This document shows, in pieces, positions 1 to 11,570 of a stretch of 64,000 bases of DNA. Source of the stretch: Isoetes taiwanensis (lineage: Eukaryota; Streptophyta; Lycopodiopsida; Isoetales; Isoetaceae). The stretch spans positions 9,862,109 to 9,926,108 of the forward strand of contig JAJEKV010000004.1 in NCBI GenBank assembly GCA_021234155.1, given 5' to 3'. The translations under genes and the position numbers were made by a program. Each line of letters opens with the position of its first letter. Within the stretch, counting starts at the first letter, position 1. The notes beneath the pieces were generated by a model, which was not told the DNA's origin, made no database searches, and saw only the letters and a list, made by a program, of their open reading frames with translations.

Positions 1-1700
1 GACGGTATCATATGCAGTCTTAAAATCTACAAAGCAGCAATACAAGTCCTGTCGCTCATTCCGGCTTGCCTCCATCAACACTCTCAAAGTGAAGATATGG
101 TCGGTCGTGGAGTGAGCTGGGCGAAAGCCTGCCTGGCCAATTGCCCGCACCCCTGCCTCCTCGGCCCACTTAGTAAGTTTCTTCTCCACCACCCCGCGGA
201 AGCTTTGCAACAAATGAAGCTTACCATAATCATCCGGTAATTCACCCGGCTCATCCAGATACCCGGCTTTATGAGCGGGGAACAACCTTACTAACCATCC
301 ACTCACTGGGGGAGCCCCTCACTCGTGAGCACGGTTAATGATCACCGTCAGGGGCCCTACCACAGATGGGCCACCCCATTTCAACAGCTCGGCCTGCAGC
401 CCCTGTAAATCCTTTGCCTTGCCATTCGCCAGATGCCTGAGACCTTGCTGAACATCCTCCCGCGTGAGCTGCAGCACCTCTCCTACCTGATCCGGGACCC
501 TGGCATTAGCTCCTGGCGGGTCATATAACTCCTGCAAGCGGTGCATCCATTGCTCCACACTTACATTACCAGCCACCTGGCGCTTCTTATATAACACCTT
601 ACGCCAAAAAGCTTTTGGCTCTGCCATGAGCATGTCAAACAGCTCCTGGGTTTCTCGCCATGTATCTCCCCCTTCTTGGCTTTTTAGGAAGAGCTTATAG
701 TCTTGCGGCACTGTGGCGCGAATCGTGGATCTATGACCAAGCGCAGCTGGCTCTTTAGAGCCTTGCAATCAGCATCAAACCACGGGTTCTCAGGAAAATG
801 CGCGGTGTCCCTCCTTGGAGGGCCCTTCACTGCAAAGGAAGCCTCGGCGGTACCGCAGCGCGCCCTCCAGACCATGCACACTGCCTTGCGGTGTGTAGAA
901 GCTATCAAACCCCACAGAATTCCTGCACCAACACAGATTCATCGCCCCTCGCCCGATGGCGTGGGATGTATGGTAACCCTCCACGCCCCCTTTGCAGTGT
1001 CTCCGCTATTGAGTGCTCCCAATTCAGCGTGACATAAAGCGGGTAGTGATCGACAAAGCCTCCTCATCCCCCGTAGCTTGTGCCAATGGAGAGGTGTGTA
1101 ACCATGTCAAGTCTTTGCGCACGGAGCGAGAAGGTAATCCAACACACTAGCTCCCCCATCCCGCCTATCACTCCCGCAAGTAACACCCCGAGGTGTGGCC
1201 ATCGGCGCATACCATTACAAATTACCATGTCAAAACCCGGCAGAGCTGGACTACTGCACGCCAAAATGGTCTAGCCACCATATCCCGGGAGTGCCGTGTG
1301 TATTCGAATAGCTACTGTCTCAAGCCAAAGCGGATCAGCATTATCGTCACCTTGGAAGGTCACCGACGAAAGAATCTGGCCCGTCTGAGCATTGAAATCT
1401 CCAAGCAAAAACACTTGTCCCTCGCTGATTATAGCGGTCTATGTCATCATACTGATTTCCTATATGGCATCCGGACATCCGTAATCCGCATCATGTACAC
1501 TGGTAGAACTTAGAGCGTGATGGGGAATGTAGCGGCTAGCAAGAAACAATGGGACATGACCGGGCTCTAATACCATTACCCACATGTAGCGGTTAAACAC
1601 ATCGGACTTACGAAGTGTGATCTTGCATGCTAAAGGCATCCCTAAAGTAGCAAGCCACTCCACCGTACCTGCGTCGCCATGGCGCTCATTAGCAAGTGAG
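1..1700 (-). pseudogene. LINE ORF2 (endonuclease/reverse transcriptase), decayed, cut by window edge
   Basis: This is the second reading frame of a non-LTR retrotransposon, read right to left. An apurinic-type endonuclease (EEP) comes first: the motif GDFNAQTG is encoded at about 1379-1402. A linker follows at 319-768, with the family pattern PKAFWRKVL, then NGKAKDLQGLQAELLKW. The start of the reverse transcriptase palm is at the left edge (1-60), where DLYCCFVDFKTAYDTV can be read. The protein would make the nick and copy element RNA at the target. The frame changes several times and has stops (for example around 900-1500), so this copy is inactive. The catalytic YADD box and the 3' end lie outside the window. 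The copy at 29.4-32.8 kb has the same order and similar linker sequence. Confidence 0.85.
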
Positions 1701-3340
1701 AAATGCCGATATCCTCGAATGTCCGGCAATCGATGCCCTTCATACTCCCATGTCTCCGCGGGGAAGGCGATGTCCATGTCTGCGTCGCGATCCCATTCAA
1801 GCCCCTTTGCCCTTCTGCCACGGGAAGCCCCTACAATTCCAGGAAACAATACGAAGACACTTTCCCTATGCTGACTGCGGCTGTGGATCCATCTGAGTGC
1901 CTGAGGACGCTTGCGTAGTTGGAATAACTCGGGCAGCCTGCTCACGGGACCCTGATGGATGTCTTTGCGGTTGTGGAAGGCCTCAATCCGCCCTCTCCAC
2001 GGCCTTTGGCGATGCCCTGGACCGCTCTGCCCCTGCGACGCAGCTGCTCGTGGGAGTGCTGCCTCCGCAACTGTCTGACGAGGAGGCACATATACCTTCA
2101 TCTTGCCATTAACCAAACCAGCAGCCCCTCCAGCTTGTCGAATCTCTCTTATCTTGACCAACTCTTGGCTTCTTTCCCGTTGTTGCAGTGGCGTGAGATC
2201 CACATCCAGGTATATGGACGTACCTTTCAAGCGATTGGTGCGTTGCAACAACAAAGATTTTGCCTCCCAATCCAAGACTGCAAACTTAACTAGCCGAGGT
2301 CTCATGCTCGGTCCTCCGACTCTGATTGGACTCTTGATAACCAAACATCGTAATTGGAGCTTTGCAAGTACCGGGGGTGGTAAGCTTACACGGCAAATCC
2401 TCGCCTTGCTCCTCCGGCAATCCCCACAATAAGGTTGAGGGGGCGTGTGCGGATGTCTTGCTCCTCACGGTACCGGCTGATTCCCCGAGCCACCTCGGCC
2501 TCTGGTATGGGGGGGTGCTGGTGCAGATGGCGTGGTGCACTCGGACTCGTTGCACCTCCATTCTGAGGTCCTGCATCTCTTCTCGTAAAGTGGGCCATAT
2601 GGTTCTCTATATGTGAGCATCTTCGACATCTCTGCACATGCGCCTTTGCTTCATCAAGGAATTAGAGCCTGCCCGCACCGCTTCCACATCCTTTTCCTTA
2701 GCATCTATCCGACCAGCCATGCTTGTGACTTGTACAATCTGGCTGGAGCAACCCCTTCATGTCGGCCCGTGTTTGCGCCATGTCTTCCATCCATCTCTTT
2801 GGTGAACCTTATCCAAGCGGTGCCCCATCTCCGTGACTAGGCTGCGTTGTTGCTTGTATCTCCCCTCTTATCTGGTCCTCAGCCTTTTGGGCTCCCCTGC
2901 AATCATAATCCCCATGCCGAACTTCCACAAGGGAAATTCGGCTCCTTACATTGGAGAAGCCGCTTCTTGGCGCTGACCTCCGCAGATGGTCTCGTGATGC
3001 CTCCAAGCTTGCCAGCTTAGCCTGGAGGGAATCGGCCTGTTCCTGTACAACCCTGATTGCCTCAGCCTGAGATACCTGCTCTGATGGGGACGAGGTGTCC
3101 AAATTGCGGGCTCTTTTCTTCAACGCATGCATGCTGTCAGAGGTGGCCATAGAGGGCCGGGACTGTCAGGTGGATTCCGGCGGCTAAAACAGAGAAAACA
3201 CCATACAAGTCATACACCGACGGAAAGCTCGTTTGATAAGCTTTCCAACGAGCCCAAGAACGTCTGAATCTGACACCGGAATCCCGAGTTATGAGCAAAA
3301 GAGCAGGGCTGAAACCCTAAGCGCCAGTGTGAGCGCCTGG
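1700..3340 (-). pseudogene. LINE ORF1 (RNA-binding/coiled-coil protein) and 5' region
   Basis: This lies upstream of the endonuclease in the same minus-strand LINE. The segment at 2809-3150 begins MATSDSMHALKK and is rich in Q, A, L and E with heptad-like spacing (VVQEQADSLQAKLASLEASR), as expected for the coiled coil of a LINE ORF1 protein. Between about 2050 and 2344 the reading VKFAVLDWEAKSLLLQR, then RLKGTSIYLDVDLT, resembles the nucleic-acid-binding part of plant LINE ORF1 proteins. A matching stretch occurs at 32.36-32.6 kb in the second copy. Frame changes between the parts show decay. Upstream, 3344-3366 is a short GGAA-rich run. The exact 5' end of the element cannot be fixed. Confidence 0.7.
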
Positions 3341-3373
3341 TAAAGGAAGGAAGGAAGGAAGAAAGGCAAAGGC

Positions 3374-3560
3374 GCATAATAACAGAGGGTTTTCTTTGTG
3401 TTTTTGTACGCTTTTCACTAAGGTTTTCCTATGATTTCGTGATCTATTCAAATGGATGTACTAATGCGTACATCTAGAGTGCACCATTTCTGAGCCATTG
3501 ATTTTAGCCCCTTTTTTTTAATGGTCAACAACCAATGGCTCACAACAAAAGCCCCTTTTT
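3374..3560 (+). repeat. Dispersed repeat module A, copy 1
   Basis: The segment starts GCATAATAACAG and contains TTTTTGTACGCTTTTCAC and GTACTAATGCGTACATCTAG. The same series of sequences recurs at 45778-45965. A third copy starts at 63920 and runs off the window. All three are in the same orientation. No coding capacity is seen. Confidence 0.85.
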
Positions 3561-3705
3561 TGTGCGTGTGGTGCATAATGGTCAACAACCAATGGCTCAC
3601 AACAAAAGCCCTTTTTTTGTGCGTGTGGTGCATAATGGTCAACAACCAATGGCTTACAACAAAAGCCCTCTTTTTGTGTGTGTGGTGCATAATGGGCACA
3701 TGAAG
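3521..3705 (+). repeat. 57-bp tandem repeat (three units plus a partial fourth)
   Basis: Units start at 3521, 3578, 3635 and 3692, so the period is exactly 57. Each begins ATGGTCAACAACCAATGGCT and ends in a T-run followed by GTGCGTGTGGTGCATA. Because 57 is a multiple of three, open frames run through on both strands. These look like small repetitive proteins but have no other gene signal. The first unit overlaps the 3' part of module A, where the copy at 45.9 kb carries only one such unit. Confidence 0.92.
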
Positions 3706-4374
3706 GGCTTGAAGGGCACATGTAGTGCAGTTTCCCACCGGCAACACATTTCTTATCATAACTTTTGATCCAGAGCTCTGTTTCAGATGATTTTTATTGC
3801 ATTGGAAAGCTCTCTCCGAGATCTTTTTGATAGTGTATGATATGGATATGTTTGGTTAAGTTATCTATGCTAAAAACACAATTTTTTGGCCGGGTTTGGT
3901 AGGCTTTCACATCCTACCAGCTGATTAATACAGGATTGCGCTATTGGATATTGTTTTATGGCTCATTCCGAATGAAGCTTGCAAAAAATTACCATGCATT
4001 TTTAGATTTTGAGGCAGTTATTAAGCAAATTCCAAGGCTTCTAGATCCTTGTGCTAACAAGCAGAAATGTTTTCCACTTTGGTTTCTCACCACAAGAATC
4101 CATGGAGGCCAAAGGCTGCTATTAAATTCCAGTTGAAAAATGTTTGTGTATGGGTGTTGCAAACTTTATGACTTTCAGAATAATGGGATCAATTTGCTCT
4201 ATCTTTATGGTAACTTTTACTTATGTTCTATTTGTTTTATTGTGATGAAATTCAAAAGCTACAGGTGATGAAAGCCTCAAATGAATTCTAGTTTTTTTCT
4301 AGTTTGAATTCTAAAATTTTTGTCACACGGGGGGGGGGGGAATTTTTTTTGCAACACAAACCATTAATATCCAA

Positions 4375-4740
4375 CATATAAAAATTAAATCCCCCAACAC
4401 ATAACAACCAACACATAACAACCATTGACATTAACAACCAACACATAACTACCATTGACATTAATTAACACAACCATTGGGTTCAACACATCTAAATTAA
4501 AATACCCCTTAAACCCCCTTTGGTTTGGGTGCATATTCACACGGGGGGTTGACGTAGGGCAGCGAGAGCCCTCATAATTGTATTTTGCACGTACGAAATC
4601 AACACCATATAGTATTTCGCTTGAAATCTTATAGTATTTTGCGAATCTTGTTATACAGTATATCAAATTTTGTACTTGCATACCCCACAAACGAGGAACT
4701 TTACGTACGGTGTAGATTAAGGAATAAGGGGTGAATATGC
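4375..4740 (+). repeat. Dispersed repeat module B, copy 1 (one foldback arm only)
   Basis: An AT-rich stretch with repeats of AACAACCAACACATAAC is followed by CATATTCACACGGGGGGTTGACG and then about 190 bp ending GGAATAAGGGGTGAATATGC. It matches 47570-47860 closely and in the same orientation. Here the right-hand inverted arm present at 47.87-47.93 kb is missing, so this copy looks truncated or solo. A run of 12 G precedes it at about 4329. Confidence 0.85.
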
Positions 4741-4853
4741 TAGGTACTATTTTAAATTAGCATACAATTGAAGCTGAGAAGAAGGAATATCGCTGTAGTT
4801 GGAGATTGATATGTTGGCAACAATTTTTATGAACTGAAATGGTGGATATCCAA

Positions 4854-5039
4854 GTGCGGGTTATATAGTTGTTGTTGCGATCGTGTTTGCAATGTTGCAT
4901 GATATGATTATATAGCTATGCATTTGAAGGTGTTGTGTATAGTGAAGTGTGGGTTATATAATTGTTGTTGAGATCGTGTTTGCAATGTTGCATGATATGA
5001 TTATATAGCTATGCATTTGAAGGTGTTGTGTATAGTTAT
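4854..5039 (+). repeat. 93-bp tandem duplication
   Basis: Two units, 4854-4946 and 4947-5039, differ at only a few positions. Both contain ATCGTGTTTGCAATGTTGCA and GATTATATAGCTATGCATTT. There is no coding signal. Confidence 0.92.
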
Positions 5040-5470
5040 AAATATGCATTTTTCTGTTTGAAGCTTTGGATCCTTTAAATTACATTGCATGACATGGCAT
5101 TTGTGTTTGCATATTTTATCTATAAAAGCATGGATTTGAAGGCGGCGTGTTTGAACCTTTGGATCCTTCAAGGAATCTAGAGTGCATGAGTGTTTAGTTA
5201 TTTTGCCTATAAAAGCATGGATTGAAAATATTGAGTTTTATGGAGTTGGTTGTTATGTTATTGAGTTTTATAGAGTTGGTTGTTATGTGGTAACTGAATA
5301 TACATGTGTGAACACGCCATGCACTTATATCTTTATGGTTTGCAATCCTGACACGTGCGATGTACTTAGAGTGCACTACTTATATCTTTATGGTTTGCAA
5401 TTGTCCTGACACATGCCATGTACTTAGAGTGCACTTATATCTCTATGATCTCCAATTGTCATGTGTGAAG
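5040..5470 (+). repeat. Cluster of short diverged tandem repeats
   Basis: Several local repeats follow one another. GCATGGATTTGAAGG and TTTGGATCCTT recur near 5060-5220. A ~31-bp unit, TTGAGTTTTATRGAGTTGG, is doubled at 5230-5290. A ~66-bp unit with CTTATATCTTTATGGTTTGC, then GATGTACTTAGAGTGCAC, is present two to three times at 5318-5460. No gene is evident. Confidence 0.75.
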
Positions 5471-5479
5471 CTAATAAGA

Positions 5480-8400
5480 AAGATAAGAGGAACTCAAAAA
5501 ATGGAAAGTTCAATGATTGATGCACAACATGGCAAGCTCTAGATGAAACCAACAATTTTCTAATGGTGATATGGGATTTGCTGCTAAGATTAATAAACAC
5601 AATGCTGAAAGGAAGAACAATCATAAACAAATTTGCTTTGACATTCAGTGGCAAGAAATGAGTTTGCATAATCGCTTTCAAAACATGGAGTTCTTGCTCA
5701 TCTCTACAATAGAAAGCAACTTATCTTATGATGTTCGTTTGCATCAAGAGAAATGGTGGCACAGCATGAAGGACTATATCCTCTTGTCTTCCTTTACATC
5801 GAGTATTGGCTGACTAACAATGTTATTGGCATGATGCAGCAATTAAGTCAACTCTCTAGTCTGAAATGCAATTAATCATCGTCTTTGTGTAGCAAAACTA
5901 TCTGTGGCATGTAACTGAAAGTAAGTTATTAAATAGAAATGACAGCAAAGTGTAATCTATATAGTAACCTTACAAAGAATGTTTTTTAAATAACAGTGTG
6001 AGCTGCCTGCCTGACTATTATTCCTCCCTTCATTTGCTACAACTGCAAAGCAAATTTACCCGCATGATTCGGATGTTATTGTCATTGCAGCATTATAAAC
6101 AGATTCACCAAACTTGAAACAGTTGAACATAATAATCATCGTCAGTTCATGTGTGTCATCTTCTACCTTGTTAACCTTTAGCATCCATTCAAGGGCAAAC
6201 CACGAAGGGCAAACCACGAATCTCTGCCTTCTTGGGCAAAATAATTCAGCACCACTTGCAAGTCTTGGGATGATCACCTTATCTGCATTCTTCCTAAAAT
6301 TTGATGAGGATCTTTCAACATGTATTCTAATTCAAATATAGTTTCTTTCAATGCGTCTCCTCGCTTTGATCCATTCTTTAGTATGAGACAATCGCCTCGG
6401 GAAGCATAAGCTTTCAATATTTGAGAATAAGGCATTGATGAAGACCCATTAAGAAACTTGCATGAACTCTGATATTATCTCCCAATAGATAAATGTGCTA
6501 CATTTAACTCGAAAACTTAGTTTGGCCTTTCAAAATTCAGCAAAATATCCAACATGAATGCAGTAAGGCATTTTATGACGTTCCTGCATAAATCTATAGA
6601 TCCTGATTTGTCTCATCCATTAGCAATCTCTATGTCAATTCAATACCATTCACAACAACAAAAATGACATAGATTTTGCATGATTTACCTCATGTTGCCG
6701 TCGTAATAATAAAAATGTTGCCTGACCTTTATTCCATAATGTGCTAGCAAGATGGAAACATTACCTTCAAGATGAAGCAAATGTGACAATTTTTGAAATC
6801 TTGGAGCAACATAAGAGAATGAAGATGCAATCACATGGAAAGAATGTGGTGGTCCCAATTATTTTGACCATTACTGTATCTACATGGGGCAGGCGCAACT
6901 TAGTGTGCCTTTGAACACAGGAGGCTTCATGACAAATAAGATACAACCATGACGGCAGTGAAGCTGAAGAAATTTCGAGACTGCAATAAATAACTCCTAT
7001 CAATAGTTTATGGAAATAAATGAGATGTTAGTTTCTAAAAATAAAACATCATTTGCAAGATTAACTCTATTTGCAATATAGGAAGTAATTATGGGGTCCT
7101 TCTAGCCAATGGATGAATCCAATGTGTTGCATGTTCTACTGCACATTCTTAAAATAGGAATCAATTAGAGATGTCAATGCATGATTGCTTGTGTCCTTGT
7201 CTTTGCCTCCTCGCTTTGAAATACATGTTCAAGGTCAATGGATCTTACCTTCCAACTTTTATTGCGCCCTTATCACATGCGGGGAGCTTGGCAGCTAAGT
7301 GCTTAACTTAAAATACCAATAAATAATGGAACTATTCACAAAACAAAGCAATTGAATGCACTGTAGATATCATCAGACATGAAGGAGAACTCCATAATAT
7401 ATCTTTATGCTGATGGATTAACATATGTACAGAATAATGAATCTGAACATGTAAAATGCGTCTTTCCTTTATGGAATTTTAAATATTATTACCTTTCTAT
7501 ATTGCAAGAAGAAGTGATAGAAGATTTCCAAGCCCATCGCTTCTTACAACAGACTGCATATTCTGCAACTATAATGAAAAAGTTAGAAACAGAGAATGGA
7601 CTGAAATTGACAAAGAAGAATCAAAGCACATATGCAACAAAACAAAGAAGCATAATTAGGGCTAAGGAAGCTTATTGACATGCAGAAAGCCTGAGGGAGT
7701 TGCATATACAAATTGAACTATTATGTTGGCTTCATCGGGATCTTTCATAGACATGCAAAGATTTATACTTATAATCAAAAGCACAGTATTTACGTTGTTT
7801 AACAAACACCAGAGTTGTTTTTTTCGATGCAAATGAGGGGACTCTTGAATTCCAAGCAAACTGCCAATAGTCAGGTGAATTTTTGCAACAGGATGTCCAG
7901 CCAAAAATCTTTGATAATATGCTCTAGCTCCTTAATCAGAGTCCTTGAATCGAGTACCTGCAATGCAATCCGGCAAGCAAAAAATACAATACAACTGTGG
8001 TACTTCCATGTCTATATCTACTCAGCAATATAGGCCTCTAGAGCTTGGAGGAGATTCGCACCAAAACCATTTGACACAGAAACTTATCAAACAAAAAATT
8101 ACGGCCATCTTTGAATATAGCAGACGGATTTATGGAAGCAAAGGAATAAAAAAATGGGGCAGAACAGAGCTTCCATGCCTACAACAACATTGGCCTATAT
8201 GCAATATACTGTGGCATCAAAATAGAGTATTCTAATCAGTGCTATACTGTGGATATTGATACAGAATTGTTGATGCAGGTTTCCAGGCAAGCATAAGTCC
8301 TCACCTAAAGCCAAGCAAAAACAAAACATGTCATGCAAAGATACCAGATCTATTTCACTCTTGCCAACTGTGCAGTCGAGATGAAGGCAAAAATCCTGAT

Positions 8401-9580
8401 GTAAATGCAGATGAGGCAGTGAATGCAGATTTATAACCTCATGCTAAGGAAATGGCTTATCACCATCTAAGCCGAAATAGTCCGATGACGACCTGAAATG
8501 TTAAGAATAGAAACCATCACCAAAACCCTATACTTAGTCTTCAAATCCGACCTTGCAAGATTCAAAATCCGACCTGCATGCCGTGCTGTGCTCCCGGCTC
8601 GATCGGTAACGTGGAGCCAAGCCAAAAGACAAAATAAGAATCCGGAATGGATAAGGCAACCGAAAATCTACACTTTCGAAATCATGCACAAATCCACTTT
8701 CGATTTTTGGAATATCTGAAAAGTTTCCCGGCGACTAAAAGCTTCTAGACCTTAGAAAATCAACCTGGAAAAAAAATCCAAAAAGTTTTCGGAACCATGG
8801 AAAAACCAAATTTAAACAATAGGATACAATGTGGATAAGCAATTAGTTAATATAGCGCCTATTTGACAACAAATGCACATCATGTTCACAAAACCTCGTC
8901 TAGATATTTTGCGCATGCATACATTCAACATTTCAAAGCATGGCTTCGAAGCTAATATTGGGTTAAGCCCTTCATCAAAGTATATATGCAAGACATAATC
9001 GTGGTACTTTCAAAAGTTGCATTGATAAATTTAGTTAATGCATCCAAACATAGATGATAGGGCTTTGAATATTTGAATCAATAATGGCAAGTTGATGAGG
9101 TATCTCTACTACGGTATTTCCTTAATCCTCTAGCATGATACCTTGCATTGAATTTAAGGTCAGATGCGAGATTTTTGATCCAATCAATGCAACCATAGCC
9201 ATGTAACAGTCTGAAACATGCAATTATGGTCCATGATACATTTCTTTGCACTTGATTTAGGCTCATGCAGCCAGTGTCGCAATTTGGTACATGCAAGTAT
9301 ATTTTTGAATCCAGGACAACTCCATGCCACCACATCCCCCACATTTGAGCCTCGTCATGGCTTCCTTTTGATAATAGAAAAGACTGCTCTCAGTGCATGT
9401 TGCTCAGATGGAATGTTGAAGATCTCTAGGATGAGCTTTAGGCAAAAAACTCTCTACAATTCGAGGAAAATCTGCACCAATAACACTATAAAAACATGGA
9501 ATAACTCTGATAATGTTGGCATGAACACTTGTCTCATCTACTTAATGTCTGATTCCATTATACTATTGCAGCTCAGCTTA
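5480..9580. other. Unassigned 4.1-kb stretch with one possible exon
   Basis: I could not recognise any family here apart from the possible exon listed at 6060-6282. Another splice-like sequence lies on the minus strand near 7960, where GCATTGCAG precedes a short open frame reading VLDSRTLIKELEHIIKDF to about 7880, but nothing adjoining supports it. A 15-bp direct repeat (GGGCAAACCACGAA) sits at about 6193-6222. Composition is AT-rich. The stretch may hold the decayed remains of a minus-strand gene. Confidence 0.4.
6060..6282 (-). other. Possible internal exon of an unidentified gene
   Basis: On the minus strand a good acceptor (GAAGAATGCAG) at 6283 and a donor (CGG then GTAAAT) at 6059 bracket 223 bp with no stop in one frame. 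The reading begins KVIIPRLASGAELFCPRR and ends MFNCFKFGESVYNAAMTITS. I do not recognise the family. The reading does not look like random sequence, but I found no flanking exons I trust. The stretch carries a small tandem duplication (VVCPSWFA / VVCP region). It could be a real exon of an unknown gene or a chance open frame. Confidence 0.3.
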
Positions 9581-9584
9581 TATT

Positions 9585-9786
9585 TGGGCAAAAGTATGCT
9601 GGTGGGGTGCAAAAGCACGCGTCCGGACGCATGCTTTTAGCACCCCTGCTGGAAAGTGCTGAAAACTGCTGGAAAGTGCTGGGTGCAAAGTGCTGGAAAG
9701 TGCTGGGTGCTGGAAAGTGCTGGAAAGTGCTGGGTGCTGGGTGCTGCGTCGCGTTTATTTGTAACCCACCAGCATACTTTTGCCCA
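9585..9786. mobile_element. 202-bp MITE with perfect 22-bp terminal inverted repeats
   Basis: The left end TGGGCAAAAGTATGCTGGTG (9585-9606, 22 bp in all) is the exact reverse complement of the right end (9765-9786). The inside is built of short repeats of CTGGAAAGTGCTGGGTG. Just inside the left end is an imperfect palindrome, AAAAGCACGCGTCC / GGACGCATGCTTTT. No clear target duplication longer than 3 bp is visible, so the superfamily is left open. The open frames across it simply read the short repeats. Confidence 0.88.
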
Positions 9787-10222
9787 TTTAGGTGTACCAA
9801 ATGCATATATGAGTAGGCTATTATTGATGCACTATCATTTGATGCAGCTTACAATTTGATGCAATTCTGAGCTTACAGTCACAGTAAAACATCTATAAAA
9901 TCTTGGAGCAAGGCAAATTATTCTACAGGGGATATAACATCAAACTGGTCAACACAATTCTAGAAAATAATGGTATCAGTCAATTTCTCCACAAAAAGTC
10001 ACTATTAGGACACGACCATTTAATAATCTCTTTATGGGTATGTGTACATTGCTCCTCTGTATGCAACCAACTCAAACAATGAAAGACATGCCTTACTCTT
10101 ACTGGATAAAGCAAATCATGTTAAAGCTTCCATCTGATTGAGTGATGACAATCGCATGCAAAATCATTTGACAACCAGATGCTTCTCTAGAGTAACATTA
10201 TCAGCTCCTTTAATAGGCATAT

Positions 10223-10990
10223 AGCCGCACACATGCGAACTACCCACGAAAAATAAAGGGAAAATCCAATTATAACATTTGGACCCCAAAAACAGATACA
10301 ATGCTAATAGATGAGTGGCTGATGTACCTGCCGAAAGCTTATCACCGGGATTAAAAAACCCCGCCCTTTCGGGTTTTCGAGGAAAAACCCTAGTGATAAG
10401 CCTTCGGCAAGGGGCTTAGACAAACGTAAGGCATAGAATCGCTCCCACCGCGCATGGAGAAGTCAAAACGGATGGCGCCGCCAACCCGGCACCGCACATC
10501 ACCAACAACAAACGAGAAACATACCAAAGAATAGCATCACCGGTGGGTGGAAAAAGCATCACCCACCGGGTGGAAAACATGATAAACGTAACTTGTACAA
10601 AATAAAGTAAACAAAGAAGGGGGGGGTGGGTTCAAAGAGAATAAGGTATCGCTGAGAGAAGAGGAAGGCCGATGAAACGCCGATGACGAACTCCGCAATA
10701 AGTAGCAAACGCCCAACCCGACGAACGCCCAAAACGATAAGCGATGCATGCATGCGACGCGATGCAATGCATGCATGCTTGTCTTGAGCAAGAATGCCGA
10801 TTCGCCACGCGAATCGACGACATTCTTGCACCGCGACTCGCATGAAACCAACAAAAGTGCCCGAATACCAAAGGACTTTCTTAACAAACTAGGATCGAGG
10901 ACCTAAGGTCACGGGATGAAGGCTAAAGGTCAAAAGGACAGCTAGGAAAGCAACGCCAGGTGGCCCGAAGCGGGAGAAGCCCTCTCCCGC
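10223..10990. repeat. ~770-bp direct repeat, copy 1
   Basis: This copy is similar over its whole length to 11571-12353, in the same orientation and about 1.35 kb away, with many small indels. It holds the hairpin listed at 10330-10408, a GCATGCATGC-rich block at 10745-10780, and a short GC-rich hairpin at its right end (10970-10990). The open frames on the minus strand are not shared between copies without frameshifts, so I do not call a gene. It may be a long terminal repeat pair of a short retroelement or a tandem duplication. The ends are not TG...CA, so the LTR reading is unproven. Confidence 0.85.
10330..10408. repeat. Hairpin in repeat copy 1
   Basis: GCCGAAAGCTTATCAC at 10330-10345 pairs with GTGATAAGCCTTCGGC at 10393-10408 (15 of 16). 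Inside is a smaller hairpin, AACCCCGCCC / TTTCGGGTTTT. The same structure is kept in copy 2 at 11681-11755. Confidence 0.9.
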
Positions 10991-11570
10991 AGAGCAATTC
11001 AAGAATAAAGTGCTGGCATGGTGGTGCAGCATTCTGATTTTGTTTCCACGGTCACGTGCGGCGACATTAGATCACCGATCCTGACCAGAAGACCAGCACG
11101 GGCTAACCATGCAATGAGGACTCATCGCAGTATAAAATGCTGAAATTCGTGGCGTAGCGGTCATTCTTCTCAACATGCATGCATTGCATCTTTTATCGCC
11201 TTATCGTTAGCGTTCTTAATCTGTGCTCGCTCTATCGGCTTCACCGGCGATACTATCCCCGCACCTTTGTTTGTATGTGCAAGGATTATTATCATATTTT
11301 CCAGTGAGTGATCTTCCACGGCTGATATTGATCTGCAAAACCTAATGAAATCTGGTGTATGCAGTTAATCTAACGCGTATCGCTGGCTTTTCAGTTTCGT
11401 CGCGGTTTTTATTTTTTCTCGATAAACTTTTTTAATCCGATGATAACGACCAATCAGCAATTATATTAGTTTGGGTCCAAATGATTTTTCCTTTATTTTT
11501 CAAGAAATGTCGCCCACCATTGTAGAAATCTGCCGAGATGATCATCTCCAGATTTCACAATGGGGGGACA
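10991..11570. other. Spacer between the two ~770-bp repeats
   Basis: No recognisable gene. A TATA-like stretch (GCAGTATAAAATGC) sits at about 11129, and GCATGCATTGCAT follows at about 11176. If the flanking repeats are LTRs, this would be a very short internal region (about 580 bp) without coding capacity, as in TRIM-type elements. I see no primer-binding site. Confidence 0.4.

Noticed and set aside
3448-3768. Small repetitive protein genes on both strands
   Set aside because: The frames are open only because the 57-bp period is a multiple of three.
9650-9745. CRISPR-like short repeats
   Set aside because: Units are contiguous without unique spacers and lie inside a MITE in a eukaryotic sequence.
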